From DATCMU01 sp036563245 (GTDB lineage: Bacteria; Pseudomonadota; Alphaproteobacteria; Rhizobiales; Devosiaceae): a DNA stretch of 64,000 nucleotides. The stretch is taken from positions 162,255 through 226,254 of the forward strand of contig DATCMU010000053.1 of NCBI GenBank assembly GCA_036563245.1, given 5' to 3'. Each line of letters begins with the position of its first letter. Position 1 is the first letter of the stretch. The notes beneath the pieces were generated by a model that had not been told where the DNA came from, made no database searches, and was given only the letters and a program-made list of their open reading frames with translations. The position numbers were made by a program, and so were the translations under genes. Positions 50,558-59,377 of this stretch are shown here, piece by piece.

Positions 50558-51898
50558 ATGGGAAAACGCATCGCGATTGCCACGATGGGCACCCAAGGCG
50601 ATGTGCAGCCCTATGTTGCGCTTGCCGCAGCGCTGCAGGCGCGCGGCTATTCGGTAGCACTGGGAACGCCGGACGACTTCCGCGACATGGTGGAAAGCCG
50701 CGGGCTGGAGTTTCACAGCCTGGGCGACAGCATCCAGGAGTTCCTCAAGCAATCGCGATTCGAGAATGCGATGAGCCACAACATGTTGCTCAACGCACCC
50801 GCCCTGCTCGCCCAGGGCCAGAAGATCGTGGACACGGCGGCCCGGCGCTTCTGGGTGATGGCACAGGGCGCGGATGCGCTCGTGCTGAACATGAACACCT
50901 CGTTCGGCATCGATATTGCCGAAGGGCTCGATATTCCCGCCGTGATGGTGGCGCTCCAGCCGCTCAACACCACCAGCGAGTTCCCGCTTTGCGCCTATTA
51001 TGGCCCGTCGTTCGGTCGCGCGTTCAACAAGCTCAGCTATACCGCGATGAGCGTGCAGCAGATCTACTACAACCTGCCCCGCAACCGGCTGCGCCGCGAA
51101 CTCATCGGTCTCGACCCGCGGGCCAAGGGCGGCTTCTTCAAGGACAATGACGGACGCGACCTGACCATCCTCTACGCCTTTTCCGAACACGTCTCGCCAC
51201 GCCCGGCAGACTGGCCGGACACAGCGATCATCACCGGCTACTGGCCGTTGCCCGACAATACCGGCTGGGAGCCTTCCGAACGCTTCAGGAAGTTTCTCGC
51301 GGAGGGCGAACCCCCGATATATGTGGGTTTCGGATCGATGCCGTTCGGCGCCCAGCGCAATACCGAAATTCTCAAGGAAGCTGTCAGGAACTGGGGCGGG
51401 CGCGTGGTGGTGGCGCGTGGCTGGGGCGGCATCAACCCTGACGATCTCCCCGACAGCATCTATGCCATAGCCAAGGCGCCGCACGACAAGCTGTTCCGCC
51501 ACGTCAAGGGCGTGGTTCACCACGGCGGCGCAGGCACAACCGCCGCCGGCCTGTATGCGGGGCGCCCCACCTTCGTCGTGCCGCAAGCGGTCGACCAGCC
51601 GTTCTGGGGCCGCCGCGTCTACGAACTGGGCTGCGGGCCGGAACCGGTCCGCCTGCGCAAGTTGACCGCTGAAATTCTTGCCGAGGCGCTGCGCGATCTT
51701 TCGGAGAACGCCAGCTACCAGAAGGCCGCGACAGCCCTTTCCAGGCAATTGCAGGCCGAGGACGGCACTGCGCGGGCGATCGAAGTGATCGAACAGGTCA
51801 TGAAGCGCTATCGGCCCCTCGCCCGGGCACGGGCGCGGCATCGCGCCCGCACGCTTCAGGCGCGTGTGTCGCGGGCACTACGCAAGGTCAGCCAGTAG
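50558..51898 (+). CDS. UGT-type glycosyltransferase (sterol glucosyltransferase-like)
   Basis: A 446-residue GT1-family enzyme transferring a sugar from a nucleotide sugar to a lipid-like acceptor. It starts with the ATMGTQGDVQPYVALA motif of sterol 3-beta-glucosyltransferases and has the C-terminal donor-binding HHGGAGTTAAGLYAGRP stretch. The ATG at 50558 follows GAGGG by 5 bases. Acceptors may be hopanoids, carotenoids or other lipids; the sequence does not say. Its last 43 bases overlap the convergent SdpI-like gene. Confidence 0.9.
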   Translation: MGKRIAIATMGTQGDVQPYVALAAALQARGYSVALGTPDDFRDMVESRGLEFHSLGDSIQEFLKQSRFENAMSHNMLLNAPALLAQGQKIVDTAARRFWVMAQGADALVLNMNTSFGIDIAEGLDIPAVMVALQPLNTTSEFPLCAYYGPSFGRAFNKLSYTAMSVQQIYYNLPRNRLRRELIGLDPRAKGGFFKDNDGRDLTILYAFSEHVSPRPADWPDTAIITGYWPLPDNTGWEPSERFRKFLAEGEPPIYVGFGSMPFGAQRNTEILKEAVRNWGGRVVVARGWGGINPDDLPDSIYAIAKAPHDKLFRHVKGVVHHGGAGTTAAGLYAGRPTFVVPQAVDQPFWGRRVYELGCGPEPVRLRKLTAEILAEALRDLSENASYQKAATALSRQLQAEDGTARAIEVIEQVMKRYRPLARARARHRARTLQARVSRALRKVSQ

Positions 51899-52521
51899 CT
51901 GTAGCCGACCGCGCCGAGATTTGGCAGCAGGAGCGCAGCCAGGACCGCAACCGAGAGAATCGGCGCGCTCGACACCAGAAGCGCCACCAGTCCCAACCCG
52001 ACCCCGGCCAGTATCCAGGCGATTCCCGCGAAACGGTGGGTCAGTTGCCAGTTGCGCGCATCGTCGAGCGTCCAGCGCACCCTGATCCCGGCCCAATGGT
52101 TGGGTTGGGACTTGGGGAGGCTGTTGCCCACAAAGATCAGGAAAACGGCAATTGCCAGGGCCGCCACGCGTACAACGGGCACCTCGGTTCCCATTCCCAC
52201 AAGCGCGATGGTCGCCTCCACCAGGCACAACAGACCTGTCGTTCCGGTGATCGCGGCGCCAAGAACATATCTCGAAGCGGCGACTGAAGCGTTGCCCATG
52301 TATCTGCGCATGAGCAGGAAGACGCCCCAGAGGAGCAGGCCCATCGCCACGGGTACCAGAAGTGCCCATTCGCGCGGCAAGGTCCCGTCGATCTCACCCT
52401 TCCAGTTCCAGTGGACCGGAATGACAGCTCCATAGGGGATGCCCGCAAACCCCGCCAGCATGAATGCCAGCAAGAGGAAAAGGAAGGCGAAGTGCAAGCC
52501 GTCGACGAAATAGGACCGCAT
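51856..52521 (-). CDS. SdpI-family membrane protein
   Basis: A 221-residue integral membrane protein with about six hydrophobic segments. IPVHWNWKGEIDG (DUF1648-like) in the N-terminal half and LPKSQPNHWAGIRVRWTLDDARNW in the middle are hallmarks of the SdpI family. In Bacillus, SdpI is an immunity protein that also sequesters the SdpR repressor when bound to toxin. The ArsR-type gene directly upstream (39-base gap) reproduces the SdpRI pair. No toxin gene is seen. Its end overlaps the convergent glucosyltransferase gene by 43 bases. Confidence 0.85.
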   Translation of the reverse strand: MRSYFVDGLHFAFLFLLLAFMLAGFAGIPYGAVIPVHWNWKGEIDGTLPREWALLVPVAMGLLLWGVFLLMRRYMGNASVAASRYVLGAAITGTTGLLCLVEATIALVGMGTEVPVVRVAALAIAVFLIFVGNSLPKSQPNHWAGIRVRWTLDDARNWQLTHRFAGIAWILAGVGLGLVALLVSSAPILSVAVLAALLLPNLGAVGYSYWLTLRSARDTRA

Positions 52522-52560
52522 GATTGTCTCCAGTATCCGGGCGGAAAGGACCGCCCGGGG

Positions 52561-52824
52561 TCAGTGCTTCCTGTCTCCCAGGCTGAGCAGCCCGGCCAGG
52601 GCCTGCTCGAGTACCGAGAGGTTGAGATGGTAGATCAGACTGGTGCCTTGCCGGTCGACGGTGACGAGCCCCGCCTCCCTGAGCTTGGCGAAGTGGCTGG
52701 AAAGCGTCGGCTTTGTCAGCTCGAAATGACCCGCAATATCCCCCGCGCTGAGCGGTCCGTTGCCCAGCAAGGCCAGGATTTGCCGTCGCACCGGATGCGC
52801 CAGAGCCTCGAATACCGCGTTCAA
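52561..52824 (-). CDS. ArsR/SdpR-type winged-helix repressor
   Basis: An 87-residue ArsR-family regulator (HPVRRQILALLG, then SAGDIAGHFELTKPTLSSHFAKLREAGL). No metal-binding Cys pair is present, as in SdpR-like autorepressors. It starts at TTG 52824, 6 bases after GGGAG. A perfect palindrome lies 45 bases upstream. It is probably co-transcribed with the SdpI-like gene. Confidence 0.88.
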   Translation of the reverse strand: MNAVFEALAHPVRRQILALLGNGPLSAGDIAGHFELTKPTLSSHFAKLREAGLVTVDRQGTSLIYHLNLSVLEQALAGLLSLGDRKH

Positions 52825-52868
52825 GCGTCACTCCCTGTCTCGTTCGCGGCATTCATTAGTCAATTCCC

Positions 52869-52890
52869 TAATTAGATGCAAGTCTAATTA
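52869..52890. promoter_or_regulatory. Palindromic operator of the ArsR/SdpI operon
   Basis: TAATTAGA (52869-52876) and TCTAATTA (52883-52890) form a perfect 8-bp inverted repeat around TGCAAG. AT-rich imperfect or perfect palindromes of this size are typical ArsR-family operators. It lies between the repressor start and the rpsI terminator, where the operon promoter should be. Confidence 0.65.
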
Positions 52891-52895
52891 ACGGA

Positions 52896-52926
52896 TAAAA
52901 AGAAGGGGCCGCAAGACGGCCCCTTC
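52896..52926 (-). terminator. Rho-independent terminator of rplM-rpsI
   Basis: GAAGGGGCCG (52902-52911) and CGGCCCCTTC (52917-52926) form a perfect 10-bp stem with a 5-base loop, followed on the minus strand by TTTTT. It lies 24 bases after the rpsI stop. Confidence 0.9.
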
Positions 52927-52950
52927 CCGATGCTGATTTTCCGAAGCGGA

Positions 52951-53430
52951 CTAGCGCTTGGAGAACTGGAACGAACGGCGCGCCTTCGCCCGGCCGTACT
53001 TCTTGCGCTCGACCACGCGGCTGTCGCGGGTGAGGAAGCCGCCGCGCTTGAGGACGCCGCGCAGCTCGGGCTCATAGTTGGTCAGAGCCTTGGAGATGCC
53101 GTGACGGACAGCGCCGGCCTGACCGGAAAGACCGCCGCCGGACACGGTGGCGTCGACGTCGTACTGGTCCTTGCGGTCGGCGGCCACGATCGGCTGCTGC
53201 AGGATCATCTGCAGAACCGGACGGGCGAAATACTTTGCGTATTCCTTGCCATTGATGGTGATGCGGCCACTGCCCGGCTTGACCCAGACACGTGCGACCG
53301 CGTCCTTGCGCTTGCCCGTCGCATAGGCGCGGCCATGCTGGTCGAGCTTCTGGACGTAGACGGGGGCGCTCTCGTCGGTCACGACGTTCGCATTGCCCAG
53401 CTCTTCGAGGGAGGTGATGGTCTCGGCCAT
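52951..53430 (-). CDS. rpsI: 30S ribosomal protein S9
   Basis: A 159-residue S9 protein with the conserved GRITINGKEYAKYF, GGGLSGQAGAVRHGISKAL and C-terminal KKYGRAKARRSFQFSKR. The first 28 or so residues are an acidic extension common in alphaproteobacterial S9. The ATG at 53430 lies 4 bases after the rplM stop, the usual L13-S9 pairing. Confidence 0.97.
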   Translation of the reverse strand: MAETITSLEELGNANVVTDESAPVYVQKLDQHGRAYATGKRKDAVARVWVKPGSGRITINGKEYAKYFARPVLQMILQQPIVAADRKDQYDVDATVSGGGLSGQAGAVRHGISKALTNYEPELRGVLKRGGFLTRDSRVVERKKYGRAKARRSFQFSKR

Positions 53431-53434
53431 GATG

Positions 53435-53896
53435 CTATGCCCTGACATTCTTGGAGTTGAGCGCGCCGACATCGAGCACTTCAGGCTGCTGGGCGGCATG
53501 CGGGTGTTCCGCGCCGGCATAGACGCGCAGGTTCTTGAGCTGGGCGCGGGTCAGCGGTCCGCCCGGCATCATGCGACGCACCGCGTTCTCGAGCACGCGC
53601 TCGGGGAAACGCCCTTCGAGCAACTGGCGCTGGGTGCGATCCTTGATGCCGCCGGGATAGCCGGTGTGCCAATAGAAGCGGCGCTGGTCGAGCTTGCGGC
53701 CGGTCAGCTTCACCTTGTCGGCGTTGATCACGATCACGTTGTCGCCCATGTCCATGTGCGGAGTGAAGGTGGGCAGGTGCTTGCCGCGAAGATGCATGGC
53801 GATGATCGAGGCGAGACGCCCCACCACCAGGCCGTCAGCGTCGATCAAGACCCACTTCTTCTCGATCTCGCTCGGTTTGGCCGAGTAAGTCTTCAT
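53435..53896 (-). CDS. rplM: 50S ribosomal protein L13
   Basis: A 153-residue L13 with the expected KKWVLIDADGLVVGRLAS start and HPHAAQQPE end. Met1 is at 53896; the longer frame to 54016 crosses the candidate promoter. It is co-transcribed with rpsI. Confidence 0.97.
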   Translation of the reverse strand: MKTYSAKPSEIEKKWVLIDADGLVVGRLASIIAMHLRGKHLPTFTPHMDMGDNVIVINADKVKLTGRKLDQRRFYWHTGYPGGIKDRTQRQLLEGRFPERVLENAVRRMMPGGPLTRAQLKNLRVYAGAEHPHAAQQPEVLDVGALNSKNVRA

Positions 53897-53989
53897 GTCG
53901 ATGTTCCTCAGATGGCGACCCTTGCTGGATCCCCGGAATGCTGGCGATTTCCGCCTGCCGTCAGATCGGCGGCCGGTTTCGCGCAGGGT

Positions 53990-54016
53990 CATATAAGCGC
54001 GCAGAAATGACGTCAA
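53990..54016 (-). promoter_or_regulatory. Candidate housekeeping promoter of rplM-rpsI
   Basis: On the minus strand TTGACG (54016-54011) and TATATG (53995-53990) are spaced by 15 bases, slightly short for a sigma-70 promoter. They sit about 95 bases upstream of rplM in an AT-rich patch that contrasts with its surroundings. Confidence 0.4.
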
Positions 54017-54067
54017 GCACTATCTTTAAGTGCTTATATTTCAATCACTTACAATTGCGGTATTATA

Positions 54068-55132
54068 TTACCGTACCGCGCGCGACATATCGGCCAGATA
54101 GGCAACAGTGGCCCCGGCCAGCATGAAGGCCATGGCCTGATGGGCCACTGCGACCGGAATCGAGACCACGCTCAGAAGCGTCGCGATCCCCAGCCCCACC
54201 TGCACCAGGATCAGCAGCATGAGCCGCGGCATCCATCCATGCACCCCGGCAAACCCGGGCGACAGCCTCCCCTTCCACAACAGGAATATCGCATAGGCGG
54301 TCACCGCATAGGCGATCATGCGATGGTCGAACTGGACGGTCAGCGCGTTCTCGAAAAGATTGCGCCACCAGGGCGACATCGCGCCCAGTCCCGCGGGGAT
54401 GAGGCCGCCATCCATCAGGGGCCAGGTGTTGTATCCGAAACCGGCGTCGGTGCCGGCGACAAAGGCGCCGGCAATGATCTGCACATAGATCAATGCCACC
54501 AACAGGCCAACGGACCAGAACCAGCCCGCCGGCACCATCATGCGCTTATCGACCGGGCGCAGGCGCCTGGCGACCCAGATGATGGCGAGGAACAGCACAA
54601 GCGCCGTGCCCAGGTGTGCGGCAAGACGGTATTGCGAAACGTCGGTACGCACTTCAAGGCCGGACGAAACCATCCACCAGCCGACCAACCCCTGGAAGCC
54701 GCCCAGCACGAACAGGAGCCCCAGCGGCGGCGCAAGCCGCCAGTTGAGACGCCTCTGGAAAAGGAACAACAGGAATCCGCCAAGGAATACGGCGCCGATG
54801 GCGCGCGCCAGCAGGCGGTGGGTCCATTCCCACCAGAAGATCATCTTGAATTCGTCGAGCGTCATGCCCGGATTGTCGACGATAAATTCCGGAATCTTCC
54901 GGTATCCGTCGAATTCGGCCTGCCAGTCGGCGAGCGACATGGGCGGCAGCACGCCCGAAATCGGTTTCCATGTGGTGATCGAAAGGCCCGAATGGGTGAG
55001 CCGGGTCACGCCACCCACCATCACAAGCACCAGGATCAGTCCTGCGACCAGATAGAGCCAGGCGCGAACGGGCCGCAGCGGATCGACGCTGGTCTCGGTA
55101 TGGATCGCTTGTGCTGCGGTTGCATCGGCCAT
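54068..55132 (-). CDS. ctaA: Heme A synthase (CtaA/COX15)
   Basis: A 354-residue membrane enzyme that oxidises heme O to heme A for cytochrome aa3 oxidase. About eight hydrophobic helices are visible, with the COX15 signatures GGVTRLTHSGLSITTWKP, WWEWTHRLLAR and VQFDHRMIAY, the last two holding heme-ligand histidines. Met1 at 55132 begins MADATAAQ; an upstream Met at 55195 adds 21 poorly conserved residues. Confidence 0.93.
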   Translation of the reverse strand: MADATAAQAIHTETSVDPLRPVRAWLYLVAGLILVLVMVGGVTRLTHSGLSITTWKPISGVLPPMSLADWQAEFDGYRKIPEFIVDNPGMTLDEFKMIFWWEWTHRLLARAIGAVFLGGFLLFLFQRRLNWRLAPPLGLLFVLGGFQGLVGWWMVSSGLEVRTDVSQYRLAAHLGTALVLFLAIIWVARRLRPVDKRMMVPAGWFWSVGLLVALIYVQIIAGAFVAGTDAGFGYNTWPLMDGGLIPAGLGAMSPWWRNLFENALTVQFDHRMIAYAVTAYAIFLLWKGRLSPGFAGVHGWMPRLMLLILVQVGLGIATLLSVVSIPVAVAHQAMAFMLAGATVAYLADMSRAVR

Positions 55133-55234
55133 ATCGGTCGTCCCGGCTTTGTTAATGCGGGCCGCAGTGGTAAAGGGGGCCGGCGCGGTTGGCAACTGCG
55201 CTCTTGACGCAGGCAGACAGGGGACAATTCGGGG

Positions 55235-55441
55235 ATGACACAGAGTCAGCGCAAGTTCGTGGGCGTAATCTTGACCCTTGTGGTGCTTGTTGCCTACGCG
55301 GCGCTTGCCAGCGCATTGTTCACCGAATTCCTCACCGGCCTGCCGACCTGGGCGCAGCTGGTCTATTTCGCGGTGGCCGGCCTTGGATGGACCGTGCCGG
55401 CAATGGCGGTCATCCGGTGGATGGCAAAGCCCGACGCGTGA
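55235..55441 (+). CDS. DUF2842 domain-containing small membrane protein
   Basis: A 68-residue protein with two hydrophobic helices and a terminal VIRWM motif, matching DUF2842, a family largely confined to alphaproteobacteria. Its function is unknown. It is divergent from ctaA, with 102 bases between, and convergent to the deacetylase gene. Confidence 0.8.
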   Translation: MTQSQRKFVGVILTLVVLVAYAALASALFTEFLTGLPTWAQLVYFAVAGLGWTVPAMAVIRWMAKPDA

Positions 55442-55457
55442 ATGAAAGGCGTCCGGT

Positions 55458-56513
55458 TCAGGTCAGATCGACCTTGCCTCGCCGCCCCAGTGCGGTGAAC
55501 AGCGCGCCGGTGGCGAACACGTCGAGATAGCGGCGCTCCTGGAAATGGCCATTGAGCGATATGCGCGGCAGCGCCGTCAGGTGTGCCGCGTGCTCGGCAT
55601 AAAGGCCCCCCGGCCGGGTCGTGACAGCGGTGCGAAAGCCGATCTCCCGGGCGAGGTCGAACTCGCGTCGGCCAGCCGAACGCGGCGCTCCGATGGGATA
55701 AGAGAGATGGACCGGATCCTTGCGCAACTGCGTCTTGAGAATGGCGCGCGATTGCTCCATCTCGTTCGCGGCCTGGGCGGGCGTGAGCTTGGAAAGCTCG
55801 TAGTGATGCACGGTATGCGCGCCAATCGTGCACAGCGCATCGCTGGCGAAGACCTCGAGCTGTTTCCAGTCCATGATCAGGTCGCGGCACTGCCCCTTCA
55901 TGTCGTAACCGTATCGCCGCGCCAGGTCTGACATGAATTCGACCCGAACCTCCTCCGGCATGTCCCGCATGCGCCAGTATAGCGCGTCGTAGGCCGCATT
56001 CTTCTGCTCAAGAGTGGCGCATTCGACATACTCGGTCTCGCCATTGCCCGGCAGGGCCAGTGCGTCATGCCCGGCAATGATGTCCTCCAGCGCCTGCCAC
56101 CACAATTCGCCTTCTCCATCCGCGAAGGCTGTGGGGACATAAAGGGTAAAAGGGCACTGATGCTTGCGAAGTATCGGCAGGGCGTGGTCCAGGTTGTCGC
56201 GGTACGCATCGTCGAAGGTGAATACTGCGAACGGAGACCGGGTGCGCGGTTCCTCGATGCGCACGATAGCCTCGTCAAGGCTGACAATTTCCATGCCGAG
56301 CGCGCGCACGCGCACGATCGCGGCCTCGAGAAATGCCGGCGTTACCTGCAAAATCGCATTGGGAGCGAAGTCGGCCGGCGCCTCGGGCAGAACCCGGTGC
56401 AGCGTGAAGATGACCCCCTTGCAGGCCGAGTAGCGCCTGATCAGCCTTGGCAGATGCGACAGCCAAAGCGCTTCGAACGCTGCGCGATAGGCAAGATATC
56501 TCAGGGACGCCAT
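55458..56513 (-). CDS. Polysaccharide deacetylase (NodB-like)
   Basis: A 351-residue CE4 protein. The NodB catalytic elements are visible: FTFDDAY with Asp101-Asp102, and GAHTVHHYEL with metal-binding His233 and His237. No signal peptide is clear. It follows the co-polymerase gene by 15 bases on the same strand and presumably removes acetyl groups from the locus's polysaccharide or its precursor. The target polymer is unknown. Confidence 0.88.
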   Translation of the reverse strand: MASLRYLAYRAAFEALWLSHLPRLIRRYSACKGVIFTLHRVLPEAPADFAPNAILQVTPAFLEAAIVRVRALGMEIVSLDEAIVRIEEPRTRSPFAVFTFDDAYRDNLDHALPILRKHQCPFTLYVPTAFADGEGELWWQALEDIIAGHDALALPGNGETEYVECATLEQKNAAYDALYWRMRDMPEEVRVEFMSDLARRYGYDMKGQCRDLIMDWKQLEVFASDALCTIGAHTVHHYELSKLTPAQAANEMEQSRAILKTQLRKDPVHLSYPIGAPRSAGRREFDLAREIGFRTAVTTRPGGLYAEHAAHLTALPRISLNGHFQERRYLDVFATGALFTALGRRGKVDLT

Positions 56514-56528
56514 TGCGAACCGGACAAT

Positions 56529-59219
56529 TCAGGCGACTTCATTGCGCTTGGCACTGATCATGATCGGCTCGATACGCTGGAAACCGAGCTTTTTGATGCC
56601 CGCAACCGCGGCCTCGACCTGCTCCACCTGCGCATTGTCCACGGAAATCACCACAAAGGGCCGGAGGTCGCGGAACAGCGGCAGGGTGGACCCGACGCCC
56701 AGTCGTCCTGCCACGATCACCACGGATTCATAGATGTCTCCGAGCGCGTTGACGAGCAGCGCCGGGCGATCCGAGGACCGATCGACGACCCGCCCCTGCC
56801 CCCACGGCACTTCGGCAAGCCCGCCGCGGTTGCCGGGCTGGATCACGTCGCCGAAATCAGCGCCTCCTGCGGCCAGGTCGGTCAGGCCAAGTTCGGCGGT
56901 CGGCTTCTGGCTGCCGGCATCGACCCGCGCCACGGACAATCCGGCGGCAAGCGTGCCGGAAACAAGCGTCTCCGCCAGTTCTGACGCGGAGCCCCGTTCA
57001 CCGACCTCGACGATCAGCACGCAGCGCTCCTCACCCCGAGCCATGCTCTCGCAAAGAGCCGCTATCGCCTCGGTGTCCTCACCCGACTCGGCTTCGCCCG
57101 GCTTGGGGTCCTGCGCGGCCTCGACATTTCTGGCGGGCTCCCGTTTCTTCGAAGGCCCCGCGCTGGCCGGCACCGGTTCGGCCGCTGCGACACGATCCGC
57201 GCCTTCCGCATGTCCGGCGGGCGCCTGTTCCTCGGTATCGGACGGTGCGGTTTCTCTCGTGACCAGATCGGCAAGATCCGACCAGGCAGACTCGACACTT
57301 TCGGGCATTTCGAGATCGTCGAGATCCGGTTCGGCCTCGATGGCGCCGAGCATTGAGATCCGCTGCGAGGGCAATGAGGTGCGGGCTGCTTCGCGCCGAG
57401 CCTTGGCGTCGGCCTCTGCTGTCAGCGCATCCGGCACCGTCGTCCCGCCAACATCGGCGTAGGGGTCCGCGCCTTCGGTCGGAATCGCGCCTACCTGTTC
57501 GGCGGTCTCTTCGGCAACGTCTCCGTCATCACCGTCCTGCGCATCCACGGCAAGATCGTCGGCGACAATCGGCGGCTCGTCGAAGGTATCGTCCGGCGCA
57601 ACGCCACTACCCTGCTCCGCTTCAGCAGCGGCGAGCAGTTCGAAACCCGCTTCACTCAACTCATCGAGCCGACTGGCGGAATCCGTTTCGGGCGATTCAG
57701 GCGCCTTGGCGATTGCCGCGCCACCTTGCCCCGCTGCCGGTTCCGCATCGTCCCGCGAACGGCCATTTGCCCCTGCGGTTGGCCGCCAGGCCAATTCGCC
57801 GTCGCCCGCCGATGCCGGATTGCCTTCCACCAATGCCCTGCCGCTGACGATTTCGCCAAACACCACGCTGCCCACCTGCAACGCCAGCGACAACATGCCG
57901 ACCGCCAACACGATCAGCTTGGTCTTGGGTGAGGCCGGGGCAACGGCGGGGGCGGCATCGCTGACGACGCGGACATCGGGAAGCGCGGAGTTGGGATCGG
58001 TGCGCCCTGAGGCGTCCCTGTAGCGCTGGAGATATGTTTCGAGCACATCGCGTTCCGCGGTCGCCTCGCGTTGCAGTTCGGCGAGCGTGACATTGTCCAG
58101 GGTGGCCTGCGACGCGCTGACCTTGAGCCGCGCCAGGTCGGCCCGCAGCGATTGTTCGAGATTTGCCTGAACCTTGGCTTCGGACTCAAGCGCATCAGCG
58201 ACACGTCGTCCCTCGGTGGCTATCTGCCGGTCTATCTCGCCAATCTGTGCGGTAAGGGCGCGCACATCGGGATGATCCGGAAGAAGCGTTGCGAGTTTGA
58301 GCGCCCTTTGCCCCTGCAGTTGCGCTTTCTGCTCGGAGAGCTGCTGGATGACCGCCGAATCGCGAACATCGGCCACCCCGTCGATCGGCTGCCCGGAGTC
58401 GAGCAGCTTGCGGATCAGCTCGGCGCGCGATTGCGCCGTGTTCTTGGCCTGCTGGGCCGCCGTGATCTGGCTGGCAATGTCGGACAATTGCTGGTCGACC
58501 AGGCTTGTATTGTTCACGCCGACGAACAGGTCCTTGTTGACCCGGAAATCCGCAACCTTCTTCTCTGCGGTTGCAACACGCTGGCGCAGGGTCTCGATCT
58601 CGCCCTGCAGCCACTTGGTGGCATCGGCGGTATCCTGCAGCATCAGATCCGAGCGCACCTGAACAAAGGTATGAGCGACCGCGTTGGCGATCCGCGCGGA
58701 GAGAACGGGATCGCCGGTTTCGGCTATGACCGAGATGATGCGCGAATTGCGCTCCTGGATCACAGTCAGCCGATCCTTGAGCCGGGCAAGAACCACATCC
58801 TCCCCACCCACATTGGCGGGCCCGCGCCCCAGCAGTCGATAGATCAAGGAAAACGGAAAGGCCCGCTGGCTCCCGTTGAGTTCGGGTACCTGGTCGAGCT
58901 TTTCCTGCCGGATGACTGGCAGGAGCGTGCTGCGGGACTGGATGAGCTCGATCTGGCTCGTGATCAGCGCATCGTCCACCACTCCGCTACCGCTCTGGTT
59001 GTCGCCCGCGGCTCGGGTGAAAGTTACGTCGCGCGGCCCAACGAGCAGGCTGGCGCTGGAATCATATGCCTTGGGAACGAAAAGGAGCACCGCATAGGCT
59101 GCCGCGCAAAGAAGCGCCGTCACCAGCAAGATGCGCAATCGCCTCCGCCAGAGCGCCGATCCAATCGCATGCATGTCGGCACGCGTATTCAGTGTATCGT
59201 CCGGCTGATCAATGCTCAT
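56529..59219 (-). CDS. Wzz/GumC-like polysaccharide co-polymerase with C-terminal domain lacking a P-loop
   Basis: An 896-residue chain-length/export regulator. Transmembrane helices lie at about 29-48 and 434-457; between them is a Wzz domain and a long coiled coil (about 195-400). After the second helix comes an acidic, Ala/Glu-rich linker (about 460-730), then a 167-residue domain (730-896) with Rossmann-like strands (CVLIVEV, SVVIVAG, FVVISV). That position is held by a BY-kinase in related proteins, but the P-loop is missing (VEVGERGSASELAETL) and there is no C-terminal Tyr cluster. It should control polymer length or export without tyrosine-kinase activity. Confidence 0.85.
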   Translation of the reverse strand: MSIDQPDDTLNTRADMHAIGSALWRRRLRILLVTALLCAAAYAVLLFVPKAYDSSASLLVGPRDVTFTRAAGDNQSGSGVVDDALITSQIELIQSRSTLLPVIRQEKLDQVPELNGSQRAFPFSLIYRLLGRGPANVGGEDVVLARLKDRLTVIQERNSRIISVIAETGDPVLSARIANAVAHTFVQVRSDLMLQDTADATKWLQGEIETLRQRVATAEKKVADFRVNKDLFVGVNNTSLVDQQLSDIASQITAAQQAKNTAQSRAELIRKLLDSGQPIDGVADVRDSAVIQQLSEQKAQLQGQRALKLATLLPDHPDVRALTAQIGEIDRQIATEGRRVADALESEAKVQANLEQSLRADLARLKVSASQATLDNVTLAELQREATAERDVLETYLQRYRDASGRTDPNSALPDVRVVSDAAPAVAPASPKTKLIVLAVGMLSLALQVGSVVFGEIVSGRALVEGNPASAGDGELAWRPTAGANGRSRDDAEPAAGQGGAAIAKAPESPETDSASRLDELSEAGFELLAAAEAEQGSGVAPDDTFDEPPIVADDLAVDAQDGDDGDVAEETAEQVGAIPTEGADPYADVGGTTVPDALTAEADAKARREAARTSLPSQRISMLGAIEAEPDLDDLEMPESVESAWSDLADLVTRETAPSDTEEQAPAGHAEGADRVAAAEPVPASAGPSKKREPARNVEAAQDPKPGEAESGEDTEAIAALCESMARGEERCVLIVEVGERGSASELAETLVSGTLAAGLSVARVDAGSQKPTAELGLTDLAAGGADFGDVIQPGNRGGLAEVPWGQGRVVDRSSDRPALLVNALGDIYESVVIVAGRLGVGSTLPLFRDLRPFVVISVDNAQVEQVEAAVAGIKKLGFQRIEPIMISAKRNEVA

Positions 59220-59377
59220 TCTGCAATCCCGCTTATCTGCGCAAAGCGTTATCGCCCCAACGTGGTAAGCATTCCGTTAAACCCGGTGAAGCCGCGCCGA
59301 TGCCGGCAGGGACGCTAGGGGATTGTTAACCATGATCTGGCAGCTATCGATCACCTCAAGTGTGGACGGTCCGGAAC

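Noticed and set aside
50234..51841. A 535-codon minus-strand frame opposite the glycosyltransferase
   Set aside because: Antisense to a gene with intact UGT motifs and running into argC; no recognisable domains.
58071..59318. A 415-codon plus-strand frame opposite the co-polymerase
   Set aside because: The minus-strand protein has two membrane helices and a coiled coil as expected; the plus-strand text is a shadow.
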